Part shown: positions 15,517 through 23,772 of the stretch, piece after piece
Numbering within the stretch: the first letter of the stretch is position 1
How the letters are laid out: each line of letters begins with the position of its first letter
DNA from: Melioribacteraceae bacterium
Lineage (GTDB): Bacteria > Bacteroidota > Ignavibacteria > Ignavibacteriales > Melioribacteraceae
Assembly: GCA_035362835.1 (NCBI GenBank)
Contig: DAOSDY010000002.1
Coordinates: forward strand, 186,001-250,000
Length of the DNA: 64,000 bases
Direction of reading: 5' to 3'
Program-made: the position numbers and the translations under genes
The notes under the pieces: model-generated
Database searches by the model: none
Seen by the model: only the letters and a program-made list of their open reading frames with translations
Told to the model about the DNA's origin: nothing

Positions 15517-17214
15517 TCATTCAGATTCGTAATATTTTCTCTTCGCTGAACTCAGGAATGTGAAATCCTTTGCCAGTTCTTCGCTTGAATTATATTTCTT
15601 CAGGTAATGGATTCTAATCCTTCCTTTGTTCTTTGCAAGCCAGGAGAGAGATATTTTCAACCGCTCGAAATCTTTATCCGATATCTCCTTGAATAAAGCT
15701 ATTGAACCGGAAAAATAATTTTCAAGAGCTTCCTCAAATTGATCGGGTTTATCGTTCAGAAAATTTCTGATAATCACTTTCCCCTCCAGCATTAAGAGAT
15801 AATCGTTCTCCTTGGAACCGGCAATCTCGATAAGAACATTAGCGCGGTTTATTGGTTCGGATAGTATTGCAGCTCTGTTCAACTGCTTGAATATCGAATT
15901 TATTATATCGCGTGTATGCGCCGCATCTTCATATTTTTTCTTTTCACTAAGCTCCTTCATTTTTCCTAGAAGTCTGTCCACAGCCGATTGGTTATGACCG
16001 CTTAAAAATTCTTTTACCCTTTCAAGCTCTGTGCGATACCTTTCCGGATTCTCTCTGTTGATGCAGGGCGCCAGACATCTTTCAATATCAGCCAGATAGC
16101 ATTTTCGTCCTTTTGCAAGTTCTTTGTCGGAACATTCCCGGACTTCAAAAGTTTTGTCGATAATTTCTTTAATGGCAATAGTTGTATCCCTGTTCGGATA
16201 GGGACCGTAATAATCATTCCCGTCAAAATCAAACTTAGTAACTCGTTCAACGGAAGGGTATTCCCGGCTGCTTGTAACCATAATGAAATAGTTGTTTGAA
16301 AATTTTTTAAGAAGTGTATTGAATTTCGGGTCGGCAGACTTGATCAGCTCCGCCTCAGCCAGAAGAGCAGTCAATTCTGTATTGGTTACAAGGTATTCGA
16401 GCCGCTTGGCTTTTTGAACAATCTTTTTCGGTTTCCGGCCGCTATTACTGGTGAAATAATTACTGACCCTGTGTTTAAGCGACTTGGCTTTACCGATATA
16501 GATTGCCTCTCCCTTGGAATCCCTGAAAAAATAGATCCCCGGCTCGTCGGGTACCGACGAGTAATCCTCAGCGAGCTTTTTCTTGATCATCTTAAACGGA
16601 GTGCCCGAAGGAATACTCTGGAAATTGATGAGGTCGCTTAGAGTCTCAATTCCGTAATCATCCCTGAGGGATTTGAACATCTTCATTAATATTTTTGCCG
16701 TCGCTGTTGCATCTCCCAATCCTCTGTGAACATTGCGATGATGTATTTTCAGCGATCGGGAAAGATTGCCGAGCGAACGGCTCGGGAAATGGGGATAGAG
16801 TCTTTTTGAAAGTTTAAGCGTGCAGATAGCCGGGTTGCCCGGCAGTTCGATTCCCGCGCTTTCACACTCGTGCTTAAGAAATGAATAATCAAATCCAAGA
16901 TTATGCGCAACCAGAACAGAATCGCCAACGAATGTTCTAATGTCGTTTATTACTTCATCGAAATATGGGGCGTCTTTAACATCATCATTTGAAATACCGG
17001 TTATTTGTGTGATGTTATAAGGAACGAATCTGCCCGGATTAATGAAGGACTGAAAAGTATCTGTAATCTTTCCATTCCGGATTTTCGCGATTCCAATTTC
17101 AATTACTTTATCTGTCCTGGCAGAAGTACCGGTAGTCTCAAAATCGAAAACAGAATATTCGACCTCATCAAATTGAAGTTCCTTGAGTTCTTTGGCTGTA
17201 TCTCTTTTTTTCAT
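15517..17214 (-). CDS. DEDDh exonuclease (DnaQ-like) fused to GIY-YIG (UvrC/Cho-like) nuclease
   Basis: The 565-residue protein joins two nucleases. Residues of about 18-185 are a DnaQ-like 3'-5' exonuclease with all motifs (FDFETTG with D24/E26, HNLGFDYSFL, HRGLGDATATA). Residues of about 215-300 are a GIY-YIG domain (PGIYFFRDSKGEAIYIGKAKSLKHRV), continuing into a UvrC-like cysteine-containing region (CYLADIERCLAPC) and a UVR-like helix pair (KKKYEDAAHTRDII). UvrC's RNase H endonuclease half is absent. This combination resembles the polymerase-epsilon/Cho fusions found in several phyla and probably works in DNA repair. It stands alone on the minus strand; its start is 86 bases from the divergent ymdB-like gene. 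Confidence 0.87.
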   Translation of the reverse strand: MKKRDTAKELKELQFDEVEYSVFDFETTGTSARTDKVIEIGIAKIRNGKITDTFQSFINPGRFVPYNITQITGISNDDVKDAPYFDEVINDIRTFVGDSVLVAHNLGFDYSFLKHECESAGIELPGNPAICTLKLSKRLYPHFPSRSLGNLSRSLKIHHRNVHRGLGDATATAKILMKMFKSLRDDYGIETLSDLINFQSIPSGTPFKMIKKKLAEDYSSVPDEPGIYFFRDSKGEAIYIGKAKSLKHRVSNYFTSNSGRKPKKIVQKAKRLEYLVTNTELTALLAEAELIKSADPKFNTLLKKFSNNYFIMVTSSREYPSVERVTKFDFDGNDYYGPYPNRDTTIAIKEIIDKTFEVRECSDKELAKGRKCYLADIERCLAPCINRENPERYRTELERVKEFLSGHNQSAVDRLLGKMKELSEKKKYEDAAHTRDIINSIFKQLNRAAILSEPINRANVLIEIAGSKENDYLLMLEGKVIIRNFLNDKPDQFEEALENYFSGSIALFKEISDKDFERLKISLSWLAKNKGRIRIHYLKKYNSSEELAKDFTFLSSAKRKYYESE

Positions 17215-17300
17215 AGGGCTAATTTACTAAAAATGTCTATCTGGTTGAATGTTTCGTTATTCGGGCGATTTTCAATATATTTCATTAAAGAGAAATCATT

Positions 17301-18116
17301 ATGAATATAAATCTACTGTTTATCGGCGACATAATAGGGCAGCCTGGAATGAACATCGTTCAGATGTGGCTCCCGAGCCTGCAAAAAAAATATAAAATAG
17401 ATGTTACAATCGTAAATGGTGAAAACCTTTCTGATGGAAAAGGATGTACTGAGAAGGAAGCCAAGCAGCTTTTTGACCTCGGAGTAAACGCGATTACCGG
17501 TGGCAACCATACCTGGGACAAACATCAGTCGCAGGAATATCTTCGTAAAGATAACCGGGTAATCCGCCCTCTAAATTATCCCAAAGGGACAGTTGGAAAC
17601 GGATACTGTTTTGTTGATACACCGAAAGGGAAAGTTGCAGTTCTCAATTTACAGGGCCGGGCTTATATGGCTGCAATCGATTGCCCGTTCAGAGCGACTG
17701 ATTGGGTATTACCAAAACTGAAACAGGAAACAAAAGTAATTTTTGTTGATTTCCATGCGGAAGCAACTGCAGAAAAAATTGCCATGGTTAATTATCTTGA
17801 CGGAAAAATTTCCGCTCTGGTTGGTACCCATACTCATGTACAAACCTCGGATGAAAGAATCTTTCCGAACGGTACCGCTTATATAACCGACTGCGGTATG
17901 ACCGGGCCGTACGATTCGGTTATCGGAATGAAAACCGACGCGGCAATTAACCGCTTCCTGTACCAGACGCCTCAGAAGTACCAGACAGCGACTGATAACG
18001 TCCATCTCTGCGGATTATTTGTGAAAGTAGATTCCGAAACAGGAAAAGCTGTAGAAGTCGAAAGAATTTTCCTGCCCGAGTTTGAAAAGAAAATTGAAAA
18101 AGAATCGGATCATTAA
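17301..18116 (+). CDS. ymdB: YmdB-family metallophosphoesterase
   Basis: A 271-residue cytoplasmic phosphodiesterase of the TIGR00282/YmdB family, shown in other bacteria to act on 2',3'-cyclic nucleotides. Metal ligands are visible in FIGDIIG (D10), VNGENLSDGKG, GGNHTWDKH, DFHAEATAEK and VGTHTHVQTSDE. The length is typical. It starts the rightward cluster ymdB-folD-deoC and ends 33 bases before folD. Confidence 0.93.
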   Translation: MNINLLFIGDIIGQPGMNIVQMWLPSLQKKYKIDVTIVNGENLSDGKGCTEKEAKQLFDLGVNAITGGNHTWDKHQSQEYLRKDNRVIRPLNYPKGTVGNGYCFVDTPKGKVAVLNLQGRAYMAAIDCPFRATDWVLPKLKQETKVIFVDFHAEATAEKIAMVNYLDGKISALVGTHTHVQTSDERIFPNGTAYITDCGMTGPYDSVIGMKTDAAINRFLYQTPQKYQTATDNVHLCGLFVKVDSETGKAVEVERIFLPEFEKKIEKESDH

Positions 18117-18149
18117 TTATCTGAATAATAATTAAATCGTGTTGAAATA

Positions 18150-19043
18150 ATGGCTACGATAATCGACGGTAAAAAAATTTCGGCTGAAGTAAAAAATGAA
18201 TTGAAAGAAAAGATACTAGCAATTAAAGAGACTGGTAAGAAGGTGCCGGGACTTGTAACAATTCTTGTTGGTGATAATCCCGCATCACAGTCATATGTGA
18301 ATTCTAAAGGCAAAGCCTGTACTGAAATCGGGATGCTATCAAAAATTGAAAAACTACCTGAAGACGCCAAGGAAGTGGATCTGCTGAAATTGATTTACAG
18401 TTATAATATAAATGATAATTTCCATGGAATACTTGTACAGCTTCCTCTCCCTTCACATATCAATGAGTCCAGAATTATTGAAGCAATCGATCCCAAAAAA
18501 GACGTTGATGGATTTCATCCTGTAAGTGTCGGCAAACTTGTTACCGGCAATGAAACGTTCTATCCTTGTACTCCATACGGAATATTGGAATTATTGTCCC
18601 GCTACAAAATTGCAACATCCGGAAAGCATGTAGTGGTTGTGGGCAGGAGTAATATAGTCGGGAAACCCGTAGCAAATTTATTGCTTCAAAAGAAAGAAGG
18701 GGCTAATGCAATTGTTACCGTCTGTCATTCGGCTGCGAAAGATTTATCGAGGTTTACAAGAAACGCAGATATACTTATTGCGGCGATCGGGAAAGCAAAT
18801 TTTATTACATCGGATATGGTTTGTGATGGTGTTGTAGTTGTTGATGTTGGCATAAATAGAATAGAGGACAGCAACAGCCCGAAAGGATATAGAATTGTTG
18901 GTGATGTTAATTTCGATGACGTTGAAAAGAAAGCTTCGTTCATTACTCCTGTGCCGGGAGGTGTTGGCTTAATGACGATTGCAATGTTATTAAAAAATAC
19001 TTTTCTTGCATATCAAAAATTAGAAGGCGGAAAGACAATATGA
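18150..19043 (+). CDS. folD: Methylenetetrahydrofolate dehydrogenase/methenyltetrahydrofolate cyclohydrolase
   Basis: A 297-residue bifunctional folate enzyme interconverting 5,10-methylene- and 10-formyl-tetrahydrofolate with NADP. The catalytic YVNSKGK motif (Y49, K53) matches Y50/K54 of E. coli FolD. QLPLPSHI, DPKKDVDGFHPVS, the VVVGRSNIVGKPVA nucleotide-binding motif and the closing TPVPGGVGLMTIAMLL are all present. Its stop overlaps the deoC start by 4 bases (ATGA), implying translational coupling of one-carbon and deoxyribose-phosphate genes. Confidence 0.97.
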   Translation: MATIIDGKKISAEVKNELKEKILAIKETGKKVPGLVTILVGDNPASQSYVNSKGKACTEIGMLSKIEKLPEDAKEVDLLKLIYSYNINDNFHGILVQLPLPSHINESRIIEAIDPKKDVDGFHPVSVGKLVTGNETFYPCTPYGILELLSRYKIATSGKHVVVVGRSNIVGKPVANLLLQKKEGANAIVTVCHSAAKDLSRFTRNADILIAAIGKANFITSDMVCDGVVVVDVGINRIEDSNSPKGYRIVGDVNFDDVEKKASFITPVPGGVGLMTIAMLLKNTFLAYQKLEGGKTI

Positions 19044-19909
19044 GCTCGTCGTTAATTGATAAGGTTGTATCACAGGTCTTTATTGAAAAATCGCTCCAGG
19101 ACTTTTATTGTACTACGGGATCATGCGTAGGATGGGAAAGAAATATTGTAGATCAGCCGGTAGCCGTCAAAAATATAATCAGTAACGGAGCAGACAGAAT
19201 AGCAGCCGGACCCGGAATAGGGAATGAACTTGTTGACCGGAATGTAGCAAGAATGATCGACCATACATTACTCAAACCCGAAGCAACACAGGATGAAATA
19301 AAAAAACTTTGTGAAGAGGCAAGAACGTATAACTTTGTCTCGGTTTGCATAAATCCGTGTTATGTTCAGTTGTCTTACCAGCTCCTTAAAGGTAGTCAGG
19401 TGAAAGTATGTACCGTAATCGGTTTTCCATTAGGCGCTACAACTACCGAGGTTAAAAGGGCCGAAGCCGAACAGGCACTCAATAGCGGCGCTCAGGAAAT
19501 TGATATGGTAATAAATATCGGCATGCTTAAACAGGGTAACTATGAATATGTTTTCAACGATATTAATCAGGTTGTCCTTGCGGCTAAAAGACATAATGCT
19601 GTATGTAAAGTGATTCTTGAAACTGCTCTGCTTACCGACGAGGAGAAAATAAAAGCATGTTTGCTGAGTAAAGAAGCAAAAGCGGATTTTGTTAAGACCT
19701 CTACAGGTTTCAGCAAGGGAGGTGCTACAGCCGGAGATGTTGCGCTTATGCGCTATGTTGTCGGATCGGCCGTTGGTGTTAAAGCCTCCGGAGGAATTAG
19801 AACAGCCGAGGATGCGAAACTGATGATTGAGAGCGGTGCAGACCGGATAGGTGCGAGCGCGAGCGTTAAGATCGTTAAAGGTGAAAAAACTGCGGCTGGC
19901 GGATATTAG
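19040..19909 (+). CDS. deoC: Deoxyribose-phosphate aldolase with microcompartment-targeting-like N-terminus
   Basis: Cleaves 2-deoxyribose-5-phosphate to acetaldehyde and glyceraldehyde-3-phosphate. The core (from about residue 72, MIDHTLLKPEAT) has CTVIGFPLGA, EIDMVINIG, the Schiff-base lysine K219 in FVKTSTGF and K248 in GVKASGGIRT. At 289 residues it is about 65-70 longer than typical DeoC. The extra N-terminus opens with a predicted amphipathic helix (SSLIDKVVSQVFIEKSLQDF, residues 3-22) of the type that targets enzymes into BMCs, then a CTTGSCVG segment and SNGADRIAAGPG, which echoes the core's own ESGADRIGAS. With shell genes 8 kb upstream, encapsulation is a plausible inference. The fold and active site are certain; the location is not. 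Confidence 0.95.
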   Translation: MSSSLIDKVVSQVFIEKSLQDFYCTTGSCVGWERNIVDQPVAVKNIISNGADRIAAGPGIGNELVDRNVARMIDHTLLKPEATQDEIKKLCEEARTYNFVSVCINPCYVQLSYQLLKGSQVKVCTVIGFPLGATTTEVKRAEAEQALNSGAQEIDMVINIGMLKQGNYEYVFNDINQVVLAAKRHNAVCKVILETALLTDEEKIKACLLSKEAKADFVKTSTGFSKGGATAGDVALMRYVVGSAVGVKASGGIRTAEDAKLMIESGADRIGASASVKIVKGEKTAAGGY

Positions 19910-20133
19910 TGGTCCTCGATCTGATTATTATTGACACAGGCGACGGTTTCTCCTCCGATATACCTTCAATTAAAGGCTGTGACAGCTGGGCGCATTCTGA
20001 GGATGATGCGATTTCCAAAACACTTGACCTCCTTCGGTTTTATATTCAAGTTGATTCCGCTATCAAAATCAAAACTGACCTCGCAAGGAAAGAGGGAAAT
20101 ACAAAAATTTATAAGGTCATTTTTGATAAATAG
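19909..20133 (+). CDS. Small HicB-like RNase-H-fold protein
   Basis: A 74-residue protein beginning at GTG 19909, whose first base is the last base of the deoC stop, so translation is probably coupled. The pattern GFSSDIPSIKGCDSWAHSEDDAISKTLDLLRFYI matches HicB antitoxin/UPF0150-type domains (strand, P-x-x-x-GC-x-x-x-x, E-D-A helix). No HicA-like toxin (a small double-stranded-RNA-binding protein with a histidine) lies beside it, and there is no DNA-binding extension. It may be a solitary domesticated HicB-like protein. The competing overlapping frame at 19931-20155 has no such pattern. A function is not assignable. Confidence 0.7.
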   Translation: MVLDLIIIDTGDGFSSDIPSIKGCDSWAHSEDDAISKTLDLLRFYIQVDSAIKIKTDLARKEGNTKIYKVIFDK

Positions 20134-20135
20134 TA

Positions 20136-20726
20136 ATGCGAAAATTCAAAACTGAAAAACGGCTTCAGAAAATTGCTGCCGCTGCATCTGCAAGACAATT
20201 TTCACTCAGCATTGTACTCGAGAATGTTCACGATCCTCACAATGTAAGTGCAATCCTTCGTACCTGCGAGGCGGTCGGTATACCAAAAGTAAATCTCCTC
20301 TATACAATTGAAAAATTTCCTAAACTCAGCCGGGTATCATCGGCTTCGGCAACCAAATGGATTGAGACTGAAAAATTCGATTCTATCGATAAATGTTTTG
20401 AATCAGTTAAAAAGAGCGGCTATAAAATCTATTCGAGTTTTCTCGACCCCGGTGCTGTAAGTCTTTACGAACTGGACCTTACTGAAAAAATCGCAATTGT
20501 TCTCGGCAATGAAAACAGAGGAGTTTCGGAGGAAACTAAAAAGAGATCGGACGGAATTTTTTATATTCCAATGAAAGGAATGATCCAGAGTCTCAACGTT
20601 TCAGTCGCTACCGGAGTTATTCTCTTTGAGGCATTGAGGCAAAGAGAATTAAAGGGAATGTATAACCAACCGGAGTTATCGAATGAGGAACTGGATGAAT
20701 TGATTGATAAATGGTGCTGTAGATGA
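20136..20726 (+). CDS. trmH: TrmH/SpoU-family RNA 2'-O-methyltransferase
   Basis: A 196-residue SPOUT methyltransferase. The three SpoU motifs are intact: motif 1 ENVHDPHNVSAILRTCEAVG with its conserved Asn and Arg, motif 2 IVLGNENRGVSEE, and motif 3 IPMKGMIQSLNVSVATGVILFEALRQ. The short N-terminus and overall size resemble tRNA (Gm18) methyltransferase TrmH, though the exact RNA target cannot be proven from sequence. It begins 2 bases after the HicB-like gene and overlaps aroA by 4 bases (ATGA). Confidence 0.9.
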   Translation: MRKFKTEKRLQKIAAAASARQFSLSIVLENVHDPHNVSAILRTCEAVGIPKVNLLYTIEKFPKLSRVSSASATKWIETEKFDSIDKCFESVKKSGYKIYSSFLDPGAVSLYELDLTEKIAIVLGNENRGVSEETKKRSDGIFYIPMKGMIQSLNVSVATGVILFEALRQRELKGMYNQPELSNEELDELIDKWCCR

Positions 20727-22003
20727 TTCAACAGTTCAATAATATTGATAGAGTAAATGGGGAATTGAGACTTCCCGGTGATAAATCGATCTCGCACCGT
20801 GCTGTAATGTTTGCATCTATGGCAGAAGGTGAGTCGGTTATTTACAATTGTTCGAATTCGGATGACGTTCTTTCTACTGTTAAATGTTTTACCAGACTCG
20901 GAGCAGAGATTTCTCAGGAATCGGGAATTATAAGAATAAAGGGAAAAGGTTTTAAAGGTTTTTGCAAACCTGTAAATGAATTGTATGCAGGCAATTCAGG
21001 TACAACCGCCCGGCTTATGAGCGGTATATTAGCAGCTCAGGATTTCAGTTCTGTAATTACAGGCGATGAATCACTTTCAAAGCGTCCGATGGGTAGAATA
21101 ATTGATCCATTGATAGAAATGGGGGCTAGGATTTCATCTGCTCCTAAAGGAACACTCCCGCTAATAATTGAACCGCCCGATAATCTGCACCCGATCAATT
21201 ACAAAATGAAAGTTGCCAGTGCGCAGGTAAAGAGCTCACTAATTCTGGCCGCTCTGCATAACATGGAGGAATCCGTTTTAATCGAATCTGAACCGACCAG
21301 AAACCATACTGAAACAATGCTCGGTTTACCAGTGGAATGTAAAGACGGTATAAAAAAAATAATAGTTTCAAAAAAGTATTATCCGCGCTCATTTAAAATG
21401 ACTGTTCCTTCCGATATCTCAACCGCATCATTTTTTATTGTACTTGCTCTATTGCTTGAAGGATCGGAATTGCGACTACAAAATGTTTCTTTAAACCCAA
21501 CCCGCACCGGTCTGCTTAATTTATTAACAGATATGGGAGGTTCGATTTCTGTTGAAAATGAGATAAATGAAAATGGAGAAAGAAGGGGAGACTTGTTAAT
21601 CAAGTCCAGTAAATTGTCTAATATCGAAATCCCCGCTGATATTGTTCCGAATATAATTGATGAGATACCAGTATTATCGGTTGCGGGATTGTTAGCAGAA
21701 GGAAATTTCAAGATTAAAAATGCAAAAGAACTTCGTGTAAAAGAATCGGACCGGATTAAATCACTTTGCCATAATTTTAAGATCCTTGGTGTGAATGTAA
21801 AAGAATCCGACGACGGATTTGAGCTATCCGGGAGGATAAAAAATGTTGAAGGGATATTGTTTGAAAGTTTCGGAGATCACCGGATTGCAATGGCTTTTTC
21901 GGTATTATCCATTGTACTTAAAAACGGCGGGTCGGTAAACGGATTCGAATCAGTCGCTGTATCCAACCCTGATTTTCTCAATCAGCTTAGAAGTATCTGC
22001 TAA
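20723..22003 (+). CDS. aroA: 3-phosphoshikimate 1-carboxyvinyltransferase (EPSP synthase)
   Basis: Sixth step of the shikimate pathway. The 426-residue product carries LPGDKSISHRA (K21), AGNSGTTARLMSGIL, KRPMGRI, SAQVKSSLILA, a PSDISTASFFIV segment, RVKESDRI and the closing GDHRIAMAFSV. Length and motifs are canonical. It ends the folD-deoC-trmH-aroA chain, and its stop codon overlaps that of the convergent bshC gene by 4 bases. The other aromatic genes here, aroF and tyrA, lie 24 kb away on the other strand. Confidence 0.97.
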   Translation: MIQQFNNIDRVNGELRLPGDKSISHRAVMFASMAEGESVIYNCSNSDDVLSTVKCFTRLGAEISQESGIIRIKGKGFKGFCKPVNELYAGNSGTTARLMSGILAAQDFSSVITGDESLSKRPMGRIIDPLIEMGARISSAPKGTLPLIIEPPDNLHPINYKMKVASAQVKSSLILAALHNMEESVLIESEPTRNHTETMLGLPVECKDGIKKIIVSKKYYPRSFKMTVPSDISTASFFIVLALLLEGSELRLQNVSLNPTRTGLLNLLTDMGGSISVENEINENGERRGDLLIKSSKLSNIEIPADIVPNIIDEIPVLSVAGLLAEGNFKIKNAKELRVKESDRIKSLCHNFKILGVNVKESDDGFELSGRIKNVEGILFESFGDHRIAMAFSVLSIVLKNGGSVNGFESVAVSNPDFLNQLRSIC

Positions 22004-23625
22004 AGCTCAAGAACCTGATGCTCAAATTTATTGATCGCCAGTTCACTGAAAACCCATTTTAGGAAATCAGAACCGTACTTGTTCATAAAATAGATAAAAT
22101 TGAGTTCGCGCTCCTGAAGATTGTCATTAGGATAAAGTATGTTTCTTACTTTTCCTAACTGGCGAATTGTTGCTTCGTGCTTTCTTTTTTCAGCTTCGAT
22201 TGCCTTGGATTTAAGAAAGTCGATCGACTGCTCAATCCTCTCTTTCGTCTTTTTTGTCAGATCGATAAGTGTCTTATCAATCAAATTCATTTTATCATTT
22301 ACAGGTTCAAAGAGACTGGAAATTGCCTGGACAGTATCGTTAAAAAGGTTGGAAATATCTGCACCAGCATCTGCCATAATTACTTTTGTAATCAGCTGAT
22401 CCTCGCTCAGAAAAATATCCGAAAGGTTTAATTTGTATTTATCCAGTATTGTCTGAACTCCCTTTTCAATTATTGTTGCGGAGGAACGGGGATAAATAAC
22501 AGGCTCTGTTATACCATAAAGTTCATATAATGGTGTAACCTGTGCAAAGTAGCTAACTTCTCCGGGGCCTCCGACATATAATCCGGTCGGGAATAAATAA
22601 TCCTGACAGATCGGCCGTAAAAGAACATTCGGGCTGAATTTTTCCGGATTTGATTTCACCTGAGAGATAATTTCCTCGTGAGTAAATTTCTTCCTTTTAC
22701 CTTTGAGCCGGTAATCATTCTCAACAGGTTCTATAAGCAGGCGTTCGCTCTCGTCAATATAAAACAGGTTGATCGCTTTTACCTTCACCTGAGCATGGTA
22801 AAGCTCCTCGAGTTCGGCGCTCCGCTCAACGAGAATCCCTGTATGGTCCCTGTAACGAGAAATCTCCTTTTCGAAGATTGGAATCAGTAATCGTTTTACA
22901 GATGGGACAAGGGGATTGAATACGATCAGACCGTATTCATCGAATAATCCGATCATCAATTCCCTGAAAGCTTCGAGAAAAGTTCTACCCGGTTTGTAAA
23001 GCGTGCGTAGAAAATCTGAAATGGGTTTTTTAAACTCGGTTTCTCTTAATTCAGCCTCAATCTGCTTAAATATCTCTTCAATATTATCGTTGAATTTAAG
23101 ATGTCCGATGTTTCCGCGGTTCAGCTCTTCAAGTTCCCCATCGTTGTATTTTACCTCAAAGATCCTGTTTTCATTGTTAATAAGGTTTACCGACCTTACT
23201 TCTTCATAATCGTGATCATCCCCCTCAAGCCAGAAGACCGGGACAAAATTAAAACCTTCAAACTTTTCCTTGAGAAACATTGTAAGCTTAACTGCCGTAA
23301 TTGTTTTGTAAATTGTATATAACGGTCCGCCTATCATACCAAGCTGCTGCCCGGTAACAACTGCGATTGTTTTAGGAGAATTAAGCGCGTCGATATTCGC
23401 CTGTGTTTTTTTAGAGCTCTTTATTTCTGTGTATTGAGTTTTAATTGCTTCTGCCAGGTCAGCTCTGTGCGGGCGATCCAGATTAGAGATCTGATTGAAA
23501 ATATTCTCATATTTTTCAACCTCTCTGAAATTATTCTTGTAAAATCTCTCAACATTTTCGAATTCGTTGAGGTAATCAAGAAATAGATTCTGATGCCCGG
23601 GGATATCCGAAAAATTTAAATACAT
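22000..23625 (-). CDS. bshC: Bacillithiol biosynthesis cysteine-adding enzyme BshC
   Basis: BshC joins cysteine to glucosaminyl-malate in the last step of bacillithiol synthesis. The 541-residue product shows the family-typical start (FSDIPGHQNLFLDYL), VTGQQLGMIGGPLYTIYKTI, PVFWLEGDDHDYEEV and a long late coiled coil (about residues 430-500). The FWLEGDDHDYEE motif is characteristic. It implies that this organism uses bacillithiol as its main low-molecular-weight thiol, as many Bacteroidota do. bshA and bshB are not in the window. It is divergent from the ROK kinase across 147 bases. Confidence 0.93.
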   Translation of the reverse strand: MYLNFSDIPGHQNLFLDYLNEFENVERFYKNNFREVEKYENIFNQISNLDRPHRADLAEAIKTQYTEIKSSKKTQANIDALNSPKTIAVVTGQQLGMIGGPLYTIYKTITAVKLTMFLKEKFEGFNFVPVFWLEGDDHDYEEVRSVNLINNENRIFEVKYNDGELEELNRGNIGHLKFNDNIEEIFKQIEAELRETEFKKPISDFLRTLYKPGRTFLEAFRELMIGLFDEYGLIVFNPLVPSVKRLLIPIFEKEISRYRDHTGILVERSAELEELYHAQVKVKAINLFYIDESERLLIEPVENDYRLKGKRKKFTHEEIISQVKSNPEKFSPNVLLRPICQDYLFPTGLYVGGPGEVSYFAQVTPLYELYGITEPVIYPRSSATIIEKGVQTILDKYKLNLSDIFLSEDQLITKVIMADAGADISNLFNDTVQAISSLFEPVNDKMNLIDKTLIDLTKKTKERIEQSIDFLKSKAIEAEKRKHEATIRQLGKVRNILYPNDNLQERELNFIYFMNKYGSDFLKWVFSELAINKFEHQVLEL

Positions 23626-23772
23626 TAATTCTCCCGATATTATGTGAAATCTGTTATTTTAGAACGGAAAATTCCCAGATACTCGTTTCTTTTTAAACTG
23701 CTGTGTGAATTTAACAAATTTTTCTGTCACTAAAACCGAAGGTTAAAAATATTTAATTCTCCCGGAGTAAAA

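Noticed and set aside
19931..20155. Alternative 74-residue frame overlapping the HicB-like gene.
   Set aside because: No recognised pattern, poor fit to the neighbours' codon usage, and it would overlap the trmH start by 20 bases.
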